This document shows, one piece after another, positions 42,743-51,769 of a stretch of DNA of 64,000 nt. The first letter of the stretch is position 1. Every line of letters begins with the position of its first letter. Under the pieces are notes generated by a model, which saw only the letters and a list, made by a program, of their open reading frames with translations, did not search any database and had not been told where the DNA came from. Source of the stretch: SIG307 sp964545045 (lineage in GTDB: Bacteria; Bacillota; Clostridia; Lachnospirales; Lachnospiraceae); contig CAZJEN010000010.1 in the NCBI GenBank assembly GCA_964545045.1, forward strand, positions 1-64,000, in the 5' to 3' direction. Made by a program: the position numbers and the translations under genes.

Positions 42743-43678
42743 CTACGCCGAAAAGTCACCCAGCAGCTTCACCTCCGGCTCTAACCGAATTCCACTGGTC
42801 TCTTCCACTGTTTTTATCACATGTTGCATCAACGCATAAATATCCGCTGCCGTCGCATTCTCTTTGTTAATTACAAAACCGCAATGCTTCTCCGAAACCG
42901 CAGCTCCGCCGATTTGCTTTCCGGCAAGCCCCGCTTCCATAATCAGCTTTCCGGCAAAATTCCCTTCCGGACGCTTAAAGGTAGAACCCGCACTCGGATA
43001 CTCCAGCGGCTGCTTCTCTTTTCTCTTCCGACTTAACATCTCGATATTGGACAAGATGTACAGCTTGGAGCCGATTGGGAACGAAAACCATGCTTTTGTT
43101 ACGATTCCTTTCATCTCCGTCAAAACACTGTGACGGTACGACAACTGAAGCTCTTCCGCAGAAAACATCCTGCACTCTCCGTCTTCGGTCACCACCTCGG
43201 CCCGTACAATACAATCTTTGATTTCTCCGCCGTAGGCTCCTGCATTCATCATCACTGCACCGCCCACGCTGCCCGGAATCCCGGCCGCAAACTCAAATCC
43301 GGAAAAGCCCTTCTTTGCAAGCTGCATGGCAAAGGCGGAAAGTAACATTCCTCCTCCTGCCATCGCGTCCGCAGTTCCGTCGTGAACATTCTCTTTGATT
43401 TCACATTGCGTAAATTCTCCCGCAAGGCGCAAGACCACGCCTCGTACACCGGCATCGGAAACAAGCAGATTACTGCCGTTCCCCAAAACAAACCAAGCTA
43501 TCTCAGCACGGTTACAAAGCTTTATCACCGCCTGTAACATCGCTGTTGTCGTTACCGTAACAAAGTATTCCGCCGGTCCTCCTACACGAAATGTTGTATG
43601 ATTCTTCATCGGCTCCTCGCGCAGAACACTTCCCTCTTCTGTTATCAATTTACAGAGTTCTTCGTAAAAAGCTTCCAA
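42743..43678 (-). CDS. murB: UDP-N-acetylenolpyruvoylglucosamine reductase
   Basis: This 311-residue FAD enzyme makes UDP-MurNAc. The FAD-binding signatures are NHTTFRVGGPAEYF and VLGNGSNLLVSDAGVRG; the catalytic Ser is in YPSAGSTFKRPEG; the C-terminal Glu is in RLEPEVKLLG. The short spacing between these motifs is that of type II MurB. The start is a TTG at 43678, with AAGGGGGAAATG upstream; the nearby ATG is in another frame. Located between glk and whiA in one likely transcript. Confidence 0.92.
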   Translation of the reverse strand: MEAFYEELCKLITEEGSVLREEPMKNHTTFRVGGPAEYFVTVTTTAMLQAVIKLCNRAEIAWFVLGNGSNLLVSDAGVRGVVLRLAGEFTQCEIKENVHDGTADAMAGGGMLLSAFAMQLAKKGFSGFEFAAGIPGSVGGAVMMNAGAYGGEIKDCIVRAEVVTEDGECRMFSAEELQLSYRHSVLTEMKGIVTKAWFSFPIGSKLYILSNIEMLSRKRKEKQPLEYPSAGSTFKRPEGNFAGKLIMEAGLAGKQIGGAAVSEKHCGFVINKENATAADIYALMQHVIKTVEETSGIRLEPEVKLLGDFSA

Positions 43679-43691
43679 AGCATTTCCCCCT

Positions 43692-44642
43692 TTATTTTTC
43701 CAAACGGTCTAAAATCAACTTTGCGGAACCGTAAATACCGGCATCGTTTCCTAAGGTTGCAAGGCGGAACTCCTTTCCCTGCAATGCCTTCATAATACCA
43801 TGGTTATAATGACGCTCTACGGTCTTTGTCAAAATCTCACCCGCACGGGATACACCACCGCCGATAACAAATGCCTCCGGGTCGGTTACCGCAGCTACAT
43901 GAGAAAGGGCTCTTCCCAGAACCTCGCCAAGCTCTTCTACCAGCTCTACCGCAACCGCATCCTCTGCCTTTGCCGCATCAAAAATATCCTTTGCGGTAAG
44001 CGGCTCGATACCGCGAAGCACGGAAGCATCCGACCTCTCGGAAAGACGCTTCTTTGCCATACGTACAATACCGGTAGCGGATGCATACTGCTCCAAATGT
44101 CCGTAACCGCCGCAACCGCACTGTACAGTCTCCTGCGGATTCATTACCATGTGACCTAACTCACCGCCGGCACCGAAGGCTCCGGCTACAATCTTGCCCT
44201 CTACAATAATGCCGCCACCGACACCGGTACCTAAGGTCACAAGCACCAGATTCTTTACGCCGACACCGCCGCCCTTCCACATTTCACCGAGGGCTGCTAC
44301 ATTTGCATCGTTTGCCGCTACTGCCGGTACACCAAGAAGCTCTGTCATTACTTCATTTACATTAATATCACGCCATGCCAGATTCGGACAATGGTCTACA
44401 TAACCGTTTTCCTTTACCGGTCCCGGTACACCAAGACCTACGCCTACCACCTGCTCCTTTGCAATGTTAAGCTCTGCACACTTTCCGTTGATTGCGTTTG
44501 CAATATCCTGCGGCACATTCTTTCCGCCGTCGGTACGGTCCGTCGGGATTTCCCATTTATCCTTTACCGTACCATCCATCGTAAACAAGCCACATTTTAC
44601 GGAGGTTCCTCCTATATCGATTCCGAATACAAACTGTTCCAT
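43692..44642 (-). CDS. glk: ROK-family glucokinase
   Basis: This 316-residue sugar kinase has the phosphate-binding VFGIDIGGTSVKCGLF and the ROK signature region. A zinc motif CGCGGYGHLEQYAS follows, where the third cysteine position of the usual CxCGxxGC is replaced by His. It phosphorylates glucose at C6 with ATP. Its place after hprK couples glucose phosphorylation to catabolite control. The start at 44642 has AGGAGA six bases upstream and lies 16 bases after hprK. Confidence 0.88.
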   Translation of the reverse strand: MEQFVFGIDIGGTSVKCGLFTMDGTVKDKWEIPTDRTDGGKNVPQDIANAINGKCAELNIAKEQVVGVGLGVPGPVKENGYVDHCPNLAWRDINVNEVMTELLGVPAVAANDANVAALGEMWKGGGVGVKNLVLVTLGTGVGGGIIVEGKIVAGAFGAGGELGHMVMNPQETVQCGCGGYGHLEQYASATGIVRMAKKRLSERSDASVLRGIEPLTAKDIFDAAKAEDAVAVELVEELGEVLGRALSHVAAVTDPEAFVIGGGVSRAGEILTKTVERHYNHGIMKALQGKEFRLATLGNDAGIYGSAKLILDRLEK

Positions 44643-44658
44643 CTCTATTCTCCTATCC

Positions 44659-45588
44659 TTAGTCATTCTTCTTCATTAAATTATTGGTGACACGATTATA
44701 AAGCTCCTGCGCCGCATTATAGCCCATCTTCTTCTGACGGTAATTTACCGCAGCCGCCTCGCAGATAATCGCAAGGTTACGGCCCGGTCGAATCGGAATG
44801 GAATGACATACTACTTTATTTCCAAGAAACTCCGTATACTCCTCCTCCAGACCGAAACGGTCATATTCCTTATCACGATTCCACTCTTCAAGCTTGATTA
44901 CAAGGTCGATGGACTGGGTATTCTTTACACTTTCTACACCAAATAAAGTCTTTACATCAATAATACCGATACCGCGAAGCTCGATGAAATGTCTTGTAAT
45001 ATCCGGTGCCGTACCGATTAAAGTCTCATCGCTGACCTTCTTAATCTCTACTACGTCATCGGAAACCAAACGATGGCCGCGCTTGATTAATTCCAACGCA
45101 GCTTCACTCTTACCGATACCGCTTTCACCCATAATAAGGATACCTTCACCGTATACGTCTACCAATACGCCGTGAATGGAAATCCGCGGTGCCAGTTCTA
45201 CTTTTAACCAACGAATCAGCTCCGCACAGAAGGAAGAGGTGGACGCCGGTGAACGAAATAACGGAACCCCTGCTTCGATTGCGATTTTACGCATCTCCTC
45301 CGGCACTTCGATATTTCGACAGAACACAATACACGGCACCTTAAAACTCATCAGCTTTTCCATAATACTGATGCCGTGATCCTTCTCCATCTTTTCCATA
45401 TAAGCGTGCTCTACATTTCCGATAATCTGTACGCGCTCCGCATCAAAATAATCAAAAAAGCCGGCCAACTGCAACGCAGGGCGATTCACATCCGGATGCT
45501 TAATCAATATATGACTGATATCAATCTCCGGTGTACAATTTTCAAGCTGCATCTTTTCTACCACTTTTTTTAAACCAACCGAATACAT
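44659..45588 (-). CDS. hprK: HPr kinase/phosphorylase
   Basis: This 309-residue bifunctional enzyme phosphorylates and dephosphorylates Ser46 of HPr and Crh. The Walker A is GESGIGKSEAAL from residue 154. The HprK-specific C-terminal motif is RHFIELRGIGIIDVKTLFG, and RLVSDDVVEI is the HPr-binding region. The N-terminal DRTGG-like domain is normal. The start at 45588 is set by AGAGGGA. It is the first gene of a transcript through glk, murB, whiA and crh. Its substrate Crh is in the same operon. Confidence 0.93.
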   Translation of the reverse strand: MYSVGLKKVVEKMQLENCTPEIDISHILIKHPDVNRPALQLAGFFDYFDAERVQIIGNVEHAYMEKMEKDHGISIMEKLMSFKVPCIVFCRNIEVPEEMRKIAIEAGVPLFRSPASTSSFCAELIRWLKVELAPRISIHGVLVDVYGEGILIMGESGIGKSEAALELIKRGHRLVSDDVVEIKKVSDETLIGTAPDITRHFIELRGIGIIDVKTLFGVESVKNTQSIDLVIKLEEWNRDKEYDRFGLEEEYTEFLGNKVVCHSIPIRPGRNLAIICEAAAVNYRQKKMGYNAAQELYNRVTNNLMKKND

Positions 45589-45675
45589 GCTCCCTCTTTT
45601 CCGCACGGTTCTGCTCCGAATCATATCCAAGACATTCTTCTGAACCCTCGTGCCAGTTTATTTTATTCTGCCTTT

Positions 45676-45704
45676 ATGATAGCACAAAACTTTCAAATAC
45701 ACAA
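45676..45704 (-). promoter_or_regulatory. Promoter of the hprK-crh operon
   Basis: On the minus strand TTGTGT (45704-45699), a 17-base spacer and TATCAT (45681-45676), just beyond the stop of the EamA gene. Moderate match; readthrough from the upstream run is also possible, since no terminator is visible between them. Confidence 0.5.
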
Positions 45705-45706
45705 CT

Positions 45707-46675
45707 TTAATTCTTCGACAGCTTCTTTGTCTGTTTCTCCGGTAACTGTGTCAAAAGAATTCCCGCAAACATCAGGACGCACCCGCCGAACTCTCTGGCC
45801 GATAACAGTTGCCCCAGAATCAACCACTCGCCGAACACCGCAAATACCGATTCCAGACTCATAAGAAGCGACGCAATTGCCGGTTCCGTATCCTTTTGAG
45901 CCACAATCTGAAGAGTATAGGCCACACCGCCGGAAAATACACCGGAGAATACCAGCGGAAGCCAAGCCTCCAACACATGGGAAAGTTCCACGGTTTCCGT
46001 CAAAAACATACCGGTCATCCCCAAAACTCCGCATAACAAAAACTGAATGCAGGACATGGCTACCCCATCTACCTTCGGAGAAAAATAGTCAATGACCAAA
46101 ATATGCAGGGTAAACACAAAGGCACATCCCAAAAGATACAAATCCCCGACTGCAATACGAAAACCTTCCGTAATGCAGAGCAAATACATGCCGCATACCG
46201 CCAGAACCACCGCAATCCATACTTTTGCTCCGATTTTCTTTCGGAAAAAGATGCCCGCAAGCGGCACCAATATTAAATATAGCGCGGTAATAAATCCCGC
46301 CTTCCCCGGCTCGTTGTTATGTAAAATCCCGATTTGCTGCAGCATGGTTGCGGCAAACAATATAATACCGCAACATGCTCCGCCGAGAAACAACGTTTTC
46401 TTCCCTGTCGGCTCAGTTCCCTTCATATCCTCAGAAACATTTCCGGTATCCTCCGTCGCCTTTCCGCAAACCGCTATCTTTCGCTTCTTTCCTGAGGTCA
46501 CCACTGCCCGGATTCCTAAAAATACCGCCAGAGAAACACCCGCCAGCATAGACCGGATACCGATAAAAGCAAAAGGGCCGATGTATTTCATACCCTCGCT
46601 TTGCGCCACAAAGGAAAGGCCCCAGATAAATGCTGCCAGTAATAATAGGGCATTTCCTCTCATTCGTTTTGTCAT
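45707..46675 (-). CDS. EamA/DMT-family transporter
   Basis: This 322-residue membrane protein has ten predicted helices in two EamA repeats, opening LLLLAAFIWGLSFVAQSEGM. A hydrophilic insert (about residues 50-85, KKRKIAVCGKATEDTG and more) lies in a cytoplasmic loop after helix 2. DMT transporters move small metabolites, often amino acids or nucleotides. It follows metH by a single base (stop TAAG then ATG), so a role in the methionine pathway is possible but unproven. Confidence 0.82.
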   Translation of the reverse strand: MTKRMRGNALLLLAAFIWGLSFVAQSEGMKYIGPFAFIGIRSMLAGVSLAVFLGIRAVVTSGKKRKIAVCGKATEDTGNVSEDMKGTEPTGKKTLFLGGACCGIILFAATMLQQIGILHNNEPGKAGFITALYLILVPLAGIFFRKKIGAKVWIAVVLAVCGMYLLCITEGFRIAVGDLYLLGCAFVFTLHILVIDYFSPKVDGVAMSCIQFLLCGVLGMTGMFLTETVELSHVLEAWLPLVFSGVFSGGVAYTLQIVAQKDTEPAIASLLMSLESVFAVFGEWLILGQLLSAREFGGCVLMFAGILLTQLPEKQTKKLSKN

Positions 46676-46676
46676 C

Positions 46677-49196
46677 TTACTGTCCTCCTGCCAGACGTTT
46701 TGCAAGAACCACCGCTCCCTGTGCATCCTTTGCATAACCGTCCGCTCCGATTTCTTTTGCATATTCTTCCGTGGTCACCGCACCGCCGATCATGACCTTG
46801 GCACGTACCCCTTCTTTTTTACAAAGTTCTATTACATCCGCCATGGAACGCATGGTGGTGGTCATCAATGCCGAAAGTGCAATTACATCCGCATCAATAC
46901 GCTTTGCCTCCGCTACAATCATTTCCGCGGAGATATCTTTGCCCAAATCCAAAACCGTAAATCCGTGATTCTTTAACATCAATGTCACAAGATTTTTTCC
47001 GATATCGTGGATATCTCCTTCTACTGTCGCAATCAACACCGTACCTGCGGAAGTCGTGTCTCCGTCCTTTTGCAACTGCGGCTCCAAAACTTCCACTGCG
47101 GCCTTCATTGCTTCCGCCGCGCCGATTAACTGCGGCAGGAAATATTTCTTCTGTTCAAAACGGTTTCCTGCCTCTGTAATAGCCGGAATCAATTCCTCTT
47201 CTAATATTTCCGATGCTTCTTTTCCTTCTTTTAATGCCTGCTCCGTCAGGGAAACAATCGCTTTTTTCTCGCCCCGCAATACCGCTTGCATCAGAAGAGT
47301 CTCCTTGCCGGAAGCCGCCCCGGACTCCGTTTTTGGCAATCCTGCCTTTCCGGCGTCCGCCGTCACCGCTGCTGTTCTTGTTGTCTGCATAGCAGTAGCC
47401 TTTGCTGACTCTTCTTCTCTCTTTTTGGCAATCCACTCCGCACGTTCAATGTAACGTTTTGCGGAATCCTCCTTCGCCCGGAGTACATCTGCCGCATACA
47501 CCAGATTCATCAGTAAATCCTGATTCGGATTCACAATCGCCATGGTAAGTCCGTTTGAAATTGCCATCATCAAAAAGGCTGTATTGACATAGCCGCGCTC
47601 CGGCAATCCGTAAGAAATATTGGACAGACCGCAGGTGGTTGCTACGCCCAAATCATCTTTACAATATTTTATGGTATCAAGCGCATCCAATGCCGCCTGC
47701 GGCTCCGCGCCTACGGTCATAACCAGACCATCCGCCACAATGGACTCCTTCGGAATCCCGTATTCTGCCGCCTTCTCTACCAAAGTACGCAAATTTTCCC
47801 TACGCTCTGCAGCATCCTTCGGCAATCCGTTACTGCCGAGAGGCAATACAACCACCATGGCACCGTACTTCTTTACCAGCGGGAACAATCTCTCCGCTCT
47901 GCCTTCCTCTAGGGACACGGAATTTACCAGCGCTCGTCCCGGATACATACGAAGTGCTGCTTCCATGACATCCGCATCACTGGTATCAATAGACAACGGC
48001 AAATTCGTTGCCTGACATACCTCTTCAATGATACGGCACATCATTTCCTTCTCATCAATGCCGCCCATACCTACATTCACATCCAGAATCGCCGCACCGT
48101 TTTCTTCCTGTTCTCTTGCGAAATCCACTGCCATGGATGTATCCCCGGCACGCAACGTTTCCTGGAACTTCTTCTTACCAGTAGGGTTGATCCGTTCTCC
48201 CACCGCCAGAAAGGAACCGTCCAAATCCACATACACCGCACGACGCTCGTTGGTCAACGCCCGTACCTGCTCCGTCGAAATATGCGGCGGATATGCCTTT
48301 CCCAAGGTATCATATAAATATGCGATATGGTCCGGTGTGGTTCCGCAGCAACCGCCCAAAATTCCGGCACCGGCCTCCACCAACAGCTTCATCTCTTTTG
48401 CAAAGGTCTCCGGTGTCTGGTCATACACCGTCTCCCCGTTCACAAGCTTCGGCATTCCCGCATTCGGCTTTGCAATCACCGGCACATTGGCTACCGCTTT
48501 CATTCTTTGTACGATTTCCAAACACTTCTCCGGACCGGCACCGCAGTTTATACCTACCGCATCCGCTCCCAACCCCTGAAGCACAAGCATTGCCGTCTCC
48601 GGTTCCGTGCCGTAAAGGGTATGTGCCGTCTCGTCAAAGGTCATGGTCACCATTACCGGTAAATCGCAGATTTCTCCCGCCGCAATCAATGCCGCACGGG
48701 TCTCCTGTAAACTCATCATCGTTTCAATCACAAACAAATCCACGCCGGCTTGTACCAAAATATGCATCTGCTCCTTATATACCTCTACCGCTTCTTCAAA
48801 AGTCAGCGGTCCCAAAGGCTGCAAAAGCTTTCCGGTCATGGTGACATCTCCGGCAATAAACGGAATAAACTCCGCATTGCGTTTTTCCACCATATACTCG
48901 CCCACGGCACGCTTACTCAGTCCCACAAGCTCACGGTTCAATTCTTCGATACGGTCTTCCAAACCGTATTCCGCAAGCTTTATCCGGTTCGCGGAAAAAG
49001 TCGGTGCATAAATAATGTCTGTTCCGCGATGCAAATAGCTCTTCTGCAAATGAATCAAGCTTTCCGGATGCTCCATAATCCACTGCTCCGGACATACGCC
49101 GGTCGGCATACCTGCCTTTTGTAAATTGCTGCCGGTGGCTCCGTCCAAAAACATAAGACGACTTTCCGCCAACTCTCTGAATTCCTTCTTTGTCAT
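46677..49196 (-). CDS. metH: B12-dependent methionine synthase lacking the reactivation domain
   Basis: This 839-residue enzyme moves methyl from methyltetrahydrofolate to homocysteine through cobalamin. The homocysteine domain has zinc Cys in GINCGAGPE and GGCCGTTPDH. The pterin-binding domain follows (VGERINPTGKKKF, ALVNSVSLEEG). The cap and B12-binding domains carry DIHDIGKNLV with the axial His. A Thr/Ala-rich linker of about 45 residues (TAMQTTRTAAVTADAG) precedes the cap. The C-terminal AdoMet reactivation domain of long MetH (about 1230 residues) is missing, as in other anaerobes. The start at 49196 has GGTGAG; a GTG nine bases earlier is the alternative. metF ends 12 bases upstream. 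Confidence 0.9.
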   Translation of the reverse strand: MTKKEFRELAESRLMFLDGATGSNLQKAGMPTGVCPEQWIMEHPESLIHLQKSYLHRGTDIIYAPTFSANRIKLAEYGLEDRIEELNRELVGLSKRAVGEYMVEKRNAEFIPFIAGDVTMTGKLLQPLGPLTFEEAVEVYKEQMHILVQAGVDLFVIETMMSLQETRAALIAAGEICDLPVMVTMTFDETAHTLYGTEPETAMLVLQGLGADAVGINCGAGPEKCLEIVQRMKAVANVPVIAKPNAGMPKLVNGETVYDQTPETFAKEMKLLVEAGAGILGGCCGTTPDHIAYLYDTLGKAYPPHISTEQVRALTNERRAVYVDLDGSFLAVGERINPTGKKKFQETLRAGDTSMAVDFAREQEENGAAILDVNVGMGGIDEKEMMCRIIEEVCQATNLPLSIDTSDADVMEAALRMYPGRALVNSVSLEEGRAERLFPLVKKYGAMVVVLPLGSNGLPKDAAERRENLRTLVEKAAEYGIPKESIVADGLVMTVGAEPQAALDALDTIKYCKDDLGVATTCGLSNISYGLPERGYVNTAFLMMAISNGLTMAIVNPNQDLLMNLVYAADVLRAKEDSAKRYIERAEWIAKKREEESAKATAMQTTRTAAVTADAGKAGLPKTESGAASGKETLLMQAVLRGEKKAIVSLTEQALKEGKEASEILEEELIPAITEAGNRFEQKKYFLPQLIGAAEAMKAAVEVLEPQLQKDGDTTSAGTVLIATVEGDIHDIGKNLVTLMLKNHGFTVLDLGKDISAEMIVAEAKRIDADVIALSALMTTTMRSMADVIELCKKEGVRAKVMIGGAVTTEEYAKEIGADGYAKDAQGAVVLAKRLAGGQ

Positions 49197-49208
49197 CACA
49201 CTCACCGC

Positions 49209-50072
49209 CTAAATCAAATTCTTAATGCTGTCGCAAATACGCTTTGCCACCACCGGATTATTCATGGTGTATACATGAATTCCTTCCGCATCGTGAGCCA
49301 CCAAATCCACAATCTGGTTTACCGCATAAATCATTCCCGCATCAAACAACGCATCCTTATCAAATTCGTACTTTTGTAAAATCCGCTTAAATTTCTCCGG
49401 AAGGGAAGCTCCGCAAAGGGTCACCATCCGCTCAATCTGGGCCCGGTTAATCACCGGCATGATTCCCGCAGAAACCGGTGCCTTAATGTCCGCAATCCGC
49501 ATATTCTCTTTAAATTTATAATACAACTCATTATCGAAGAAGAGCTGGGAAATCAAAAACTCCGCCCCTGCTTCCGTCTTTTTCTTCAAATTATGTAAAT
49601 CCGTCACCTTGTCAACAGCCTCGGTATGCCCCTCCGGATAACAGGCTCCGGCCACACAAAGATTACTGCGCTGCTCCCTTAAAAAGGCTACCAGTTCCGA
49701 CGCATAAAAGAACTCTTCCTTCGGCGGAATGTCCGGGTTTTTATCGCCTCGAAGTGCCAGCACATTCTCGATGTCCGCCTCCGCCAATTCGTCTGCAAAG
49801 GCCAGAATTTCATCCTTTGTATAATTAATACAAGTCAGATGTACCACCGGTTCGATGCCGTATTCCTTTTTTATTTTCTTTGCCAATCCCACCGTCAGAC
49901 TATTGGTAGCGGAACCGCCCGCACCGAAGGTAACACTGATATAATCCGGTTTCAAACCGCAAAGCACCTCCAGTGTCTCGTCAATGCTCGTTAATGTCGT
50001 ATCCCGCTTCGGCGGAAAAATCTCAAAGGAAAGTACTGTCTTTTTCTGCTGATACACTTCACTGAGTCTCAT
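49209..50072 (-). CDS. metF: Methylenetetrahydrofolate reductase
   Basis: This 287-residue TIM-barrel flavoenzyme supplies methyltetrahydrofolate to MetH, next in the operon. Motifs are VLSFEIFPPKRDT with the catalytic Glu, SVTFGAGGSATN, VHLTCINYTKDEI, and LALRGDKNPDIP for FAD. The C-terminal half has SQLFFDNELYY and AGIMPVINRAQIERM. Length and motif order are those of bacterial MetF. The start has GGAGAG upstream. The 74-base gap to bioY shows no riboswitch. Confidence 0.93.
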   Translation of the reverse strand: MRLSEVYQQKKTVLSFEIFPPKRDTTLTSIDETLEVLCGLKPDYISVTFGAGGSATNSLTVGLAKKIKKEYGIEPVVHLTCINYTKDEILAFADELAEADIENVLALRGDKNPDIPPKEEFFYASELVAFLREQRSNLCVAGACYPEGHTEAVDKVTDLHNLKKKTEAGAEFLISQLFFDNELYYKFKENMRIADIKAPVSAGIMPVINRAQIERMVTLCGASLPEKFKRILQKYEFDKDALFDAGMIYAVNQIVDLVAHDAEGIHVYTMNNPVVAKRICDSIKNLI

Positions 50073-50146
50073 ATGCTTTCTCTCCGTTCATATAAAATAA
50101 GCTTTTCTATGCTACCACTTTGTTCTCTATGTACAATCTGTTCATG

Positions 50147-50779
50147 TCACCTCATTCCGACATGCCTATACTTTAACCGCAAAAACGGCTTATATAAGGT
50201 CGCTGCCAAACCGATTTTCACCGCATCCACCGGCAAAAACGGAAGTACGCACGTTATAAGTGCCTCCCGTAAGGAACTTCCCTTCGTATACACCAAAATG
50301 AACCAAAGGGTTCCGAACAAATAAAGTGCACCCGTTCCCGCAAGCATTGCCAAAAGGAAGCGTAAAACTCCCTTTTTTCCTCCCGGCGTTTCTTTCATAA
50401 TATATCCGGTAATTGCCACACAAGGCAAATATCCCAATAAGAAACCGCCGGTCGGCCCCAACAGCACTCCGGCTCCTGCCGTATAGCCCGAAAACACCGG
50501 AAGTCCCACAAAGCCCATACACAAGTACAAAAAAACACTGACACAACCGAGCTTCGAACCCAGTAACAATCCGGTCAGATATAAAAGGAAGCTTCCCAAT
50601 GTAATTCCCACCGGACTAAAGGGCAAATACAAGGTATGGGGTGCCAAGATGCAAAACACCGCAGTATGTAGTGCTGCCATGGTTAATTCTACAATAGTAT
50701 CCCCGCTATTTTTCTTAGTTTTTCTTGTTTGGCAATTTGCACTTTTTGTAATTTCTAATTCTTCCCGTGACTTTTCCAA
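50147..50779 (-). CDS. bioY: Biotin transporter BioY
   Basis: This 210-residue S-component of the biotin ECF transporter has six membrane helices, with the family motifs VGITLGSFLLYLTGLLLG, GPTGGFLLGYLPCVAI and FLPVDAVKIGLAA. The start is placed at a TTG (50779), since GAGGAGA lies six bases before it and the birA stop is 20 bases upstream. This leaves a 33-residue hydrophilic N-terminal extension (EKSREELEITKSANCQTRKT) longer than usual. The EcfA and EcfT subunits are not in the window. Confidence 0.85.
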   Translation of the reverse strand: MEKSREELEITKSANCQTRKTKKNSGDTIVELTMAALHTAVFCILAPHTLYLPFSPVGITLGSFLLYLTGLLLGSKLGCVSVFLYLCMGFVGLPVFSGYTAGAGVLLGPTGGFLLGYLPCVAITGYIMKETPGGKKGVLRFLLAMLAGTGALYLFGTLWFILVYTKGSSLREALITCVLPFLPVDAVKIGLAATLYKPFLRLKYRHVGMR

Positions 50780-50798
50780 ACCAATTCTCCTCTTTTTC

Positions 50799-51590
50799 TT
50801 ACAATCGGACACTGACCTCTCCACTGGAAAGAATTTCTTCCCTTCCATTCCGTCGGATAATCAAATGACCATCTTTATCAATATCCGTCACAACCGCCCG
50901 ATAGTCTCCTCCGGCCGCCAAAACCGTCACTTCCCGTCCTAAAAGAACGGATCGTTCCTTGTATTCCTCCATAAAGACTGCTGTAGAAAGATTACGGTAC
51001 AATTCCTCAAATTCTTCCCACACAGCTGCAATTAAATCCTCTTTTAACACCATTTGTCCGGTATCCTCCAGACATCCCACTATATCTTTTAATTCTTCCG
51101 GTACCGACTGCTTCTTTACGTTGATTCCGATACCGAGGACCACATAGTCCGGAATATCACAGCGCGGATTCAGACCTGCTTCCGCCAGAATTCCGCAAAC
51201 TTTTTTTCCGTTCACAAAGATGTCATTGACCCATTTTATCCCCGCCGTCACATTGCATACCCGTTCGATTGCCCGTGCTACCGCCACCGCAGCACAAGTA
51301 GTAATCAAAAGTGCACGTTCCACAGGGAGCGTCGGACGCAGAATCATACTCATATAAATTCCGCCCTCAGGAGAAAAAAAGCTTCGTCCCAGACGGCCTT
51401 TTCCACCACTCTGACGATTGGCCAGCACCAAAGTTCCTTCCTCCCCGCCCTTTGCTGCAAGCTCCTTTGCCACCCGGTTGGTAGAATCGGTCTCCTCATA
51501 TTCTATCAATGCGGTAACAAAGGAAACCTGCTTCAAGGAGCCTTCCGGCAGTCCGTTTTTCTCCGATTGTAACAGCGTCTCATTTCCCAT
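50799..51590 (-). CDS. birA: Biotin-[acetyl-CoA-carboxylase] ligase, catalytic type
   Basis: This 263-residue ligase joins biotin to carrier proteins. The catalytic loop is QSGGKGRLGRSFFSPEGGI, the biotin-binding helix contains IKWVNDIFVNGKKVCGILAE, and a C-terminal SH3-like domain (SVLLGREVTVLAAGGDYRAV) is present. The N-terminal DNA-binding HTH of regulatory BirA is absent: only about 28 residues precede the catalytic domain. Thus control of the adjacent bioY must be by another means. The start has TAGGAGG. Confidence 0.9.
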   Translation of the reverse strand: MGNETLLQSEKNGLPEGSLKQVSFVTALIEYEETDSTNRVAKELAAKGGEEGTLVLANRQSGGKGRLGRSFFSPEGGIYMSMILRPTLPVERALLITTCAAVAVARAIERVCNVTAGIKWVNDIFVNGKKVCGILAEAGLNPRCDIPDYVVLGIGINVKKQSVPEELKDIVGCLEDTGQMVLKEDLIAAVWEEFEELYRNLSTAVFMEEYKERSVLLGREVTVLAAGGDYRAVVTDIDKDGHLIIRRNGREEILSSGEVSVRL

Positions 51591-51638
51591 TACCGCACCT
51601 CCTAAAGCATCCTTCAGACCACTATTTCATCCGCAAAT

Positions 51639-51668
51639 ATCGTACCATGCAAAGCCCCCGGTTGTCAA
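51639..51668 (-). promoter_or_regulatory. Promoter of the birA-bioY-metF-metH run
   Basis: On the minus strand TTGACA (51668-51663), an 18-base spacer and TACGAT (51644-51639), about 50 bases before birA. Confidence 0.55.
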
Positions 51669-51691
51669 CCGAACCCATCATCAGAAATTCC

Positions 51692-51720
51692 TTGCCTTTC
51701 CGATAAAAAAAAGCTATACT
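51692..51720 (+). promoter_or_regulatory. Promoter of the FliK-like gene
   Basis: TTGCCT (51692-51697), a 17-base spacer and TATACT (51715-51720). The spacer begins with TTCCGATAA, which resembles the -10 of flagellar sigma-D promoters, but no matching TAAA is placed upstream. Confidence 0.55.
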
Positions 51721-51769
51721 TAAACAAAAGGCAACGTATTTCATAACAATGGGAAAGGAGGTTTCCGTC

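Noticed and set aside
46092..46976. 294-residue plus-strand frame
   Set aside because: It is antisense to the EamA transporter and the metH end, both of which have family motifs and proper starts.
50073..50146. SAM or cobalamin riboswitch before metF
   Set aside because: The gap is only 74 bases and lacks the conserved cores of either class.
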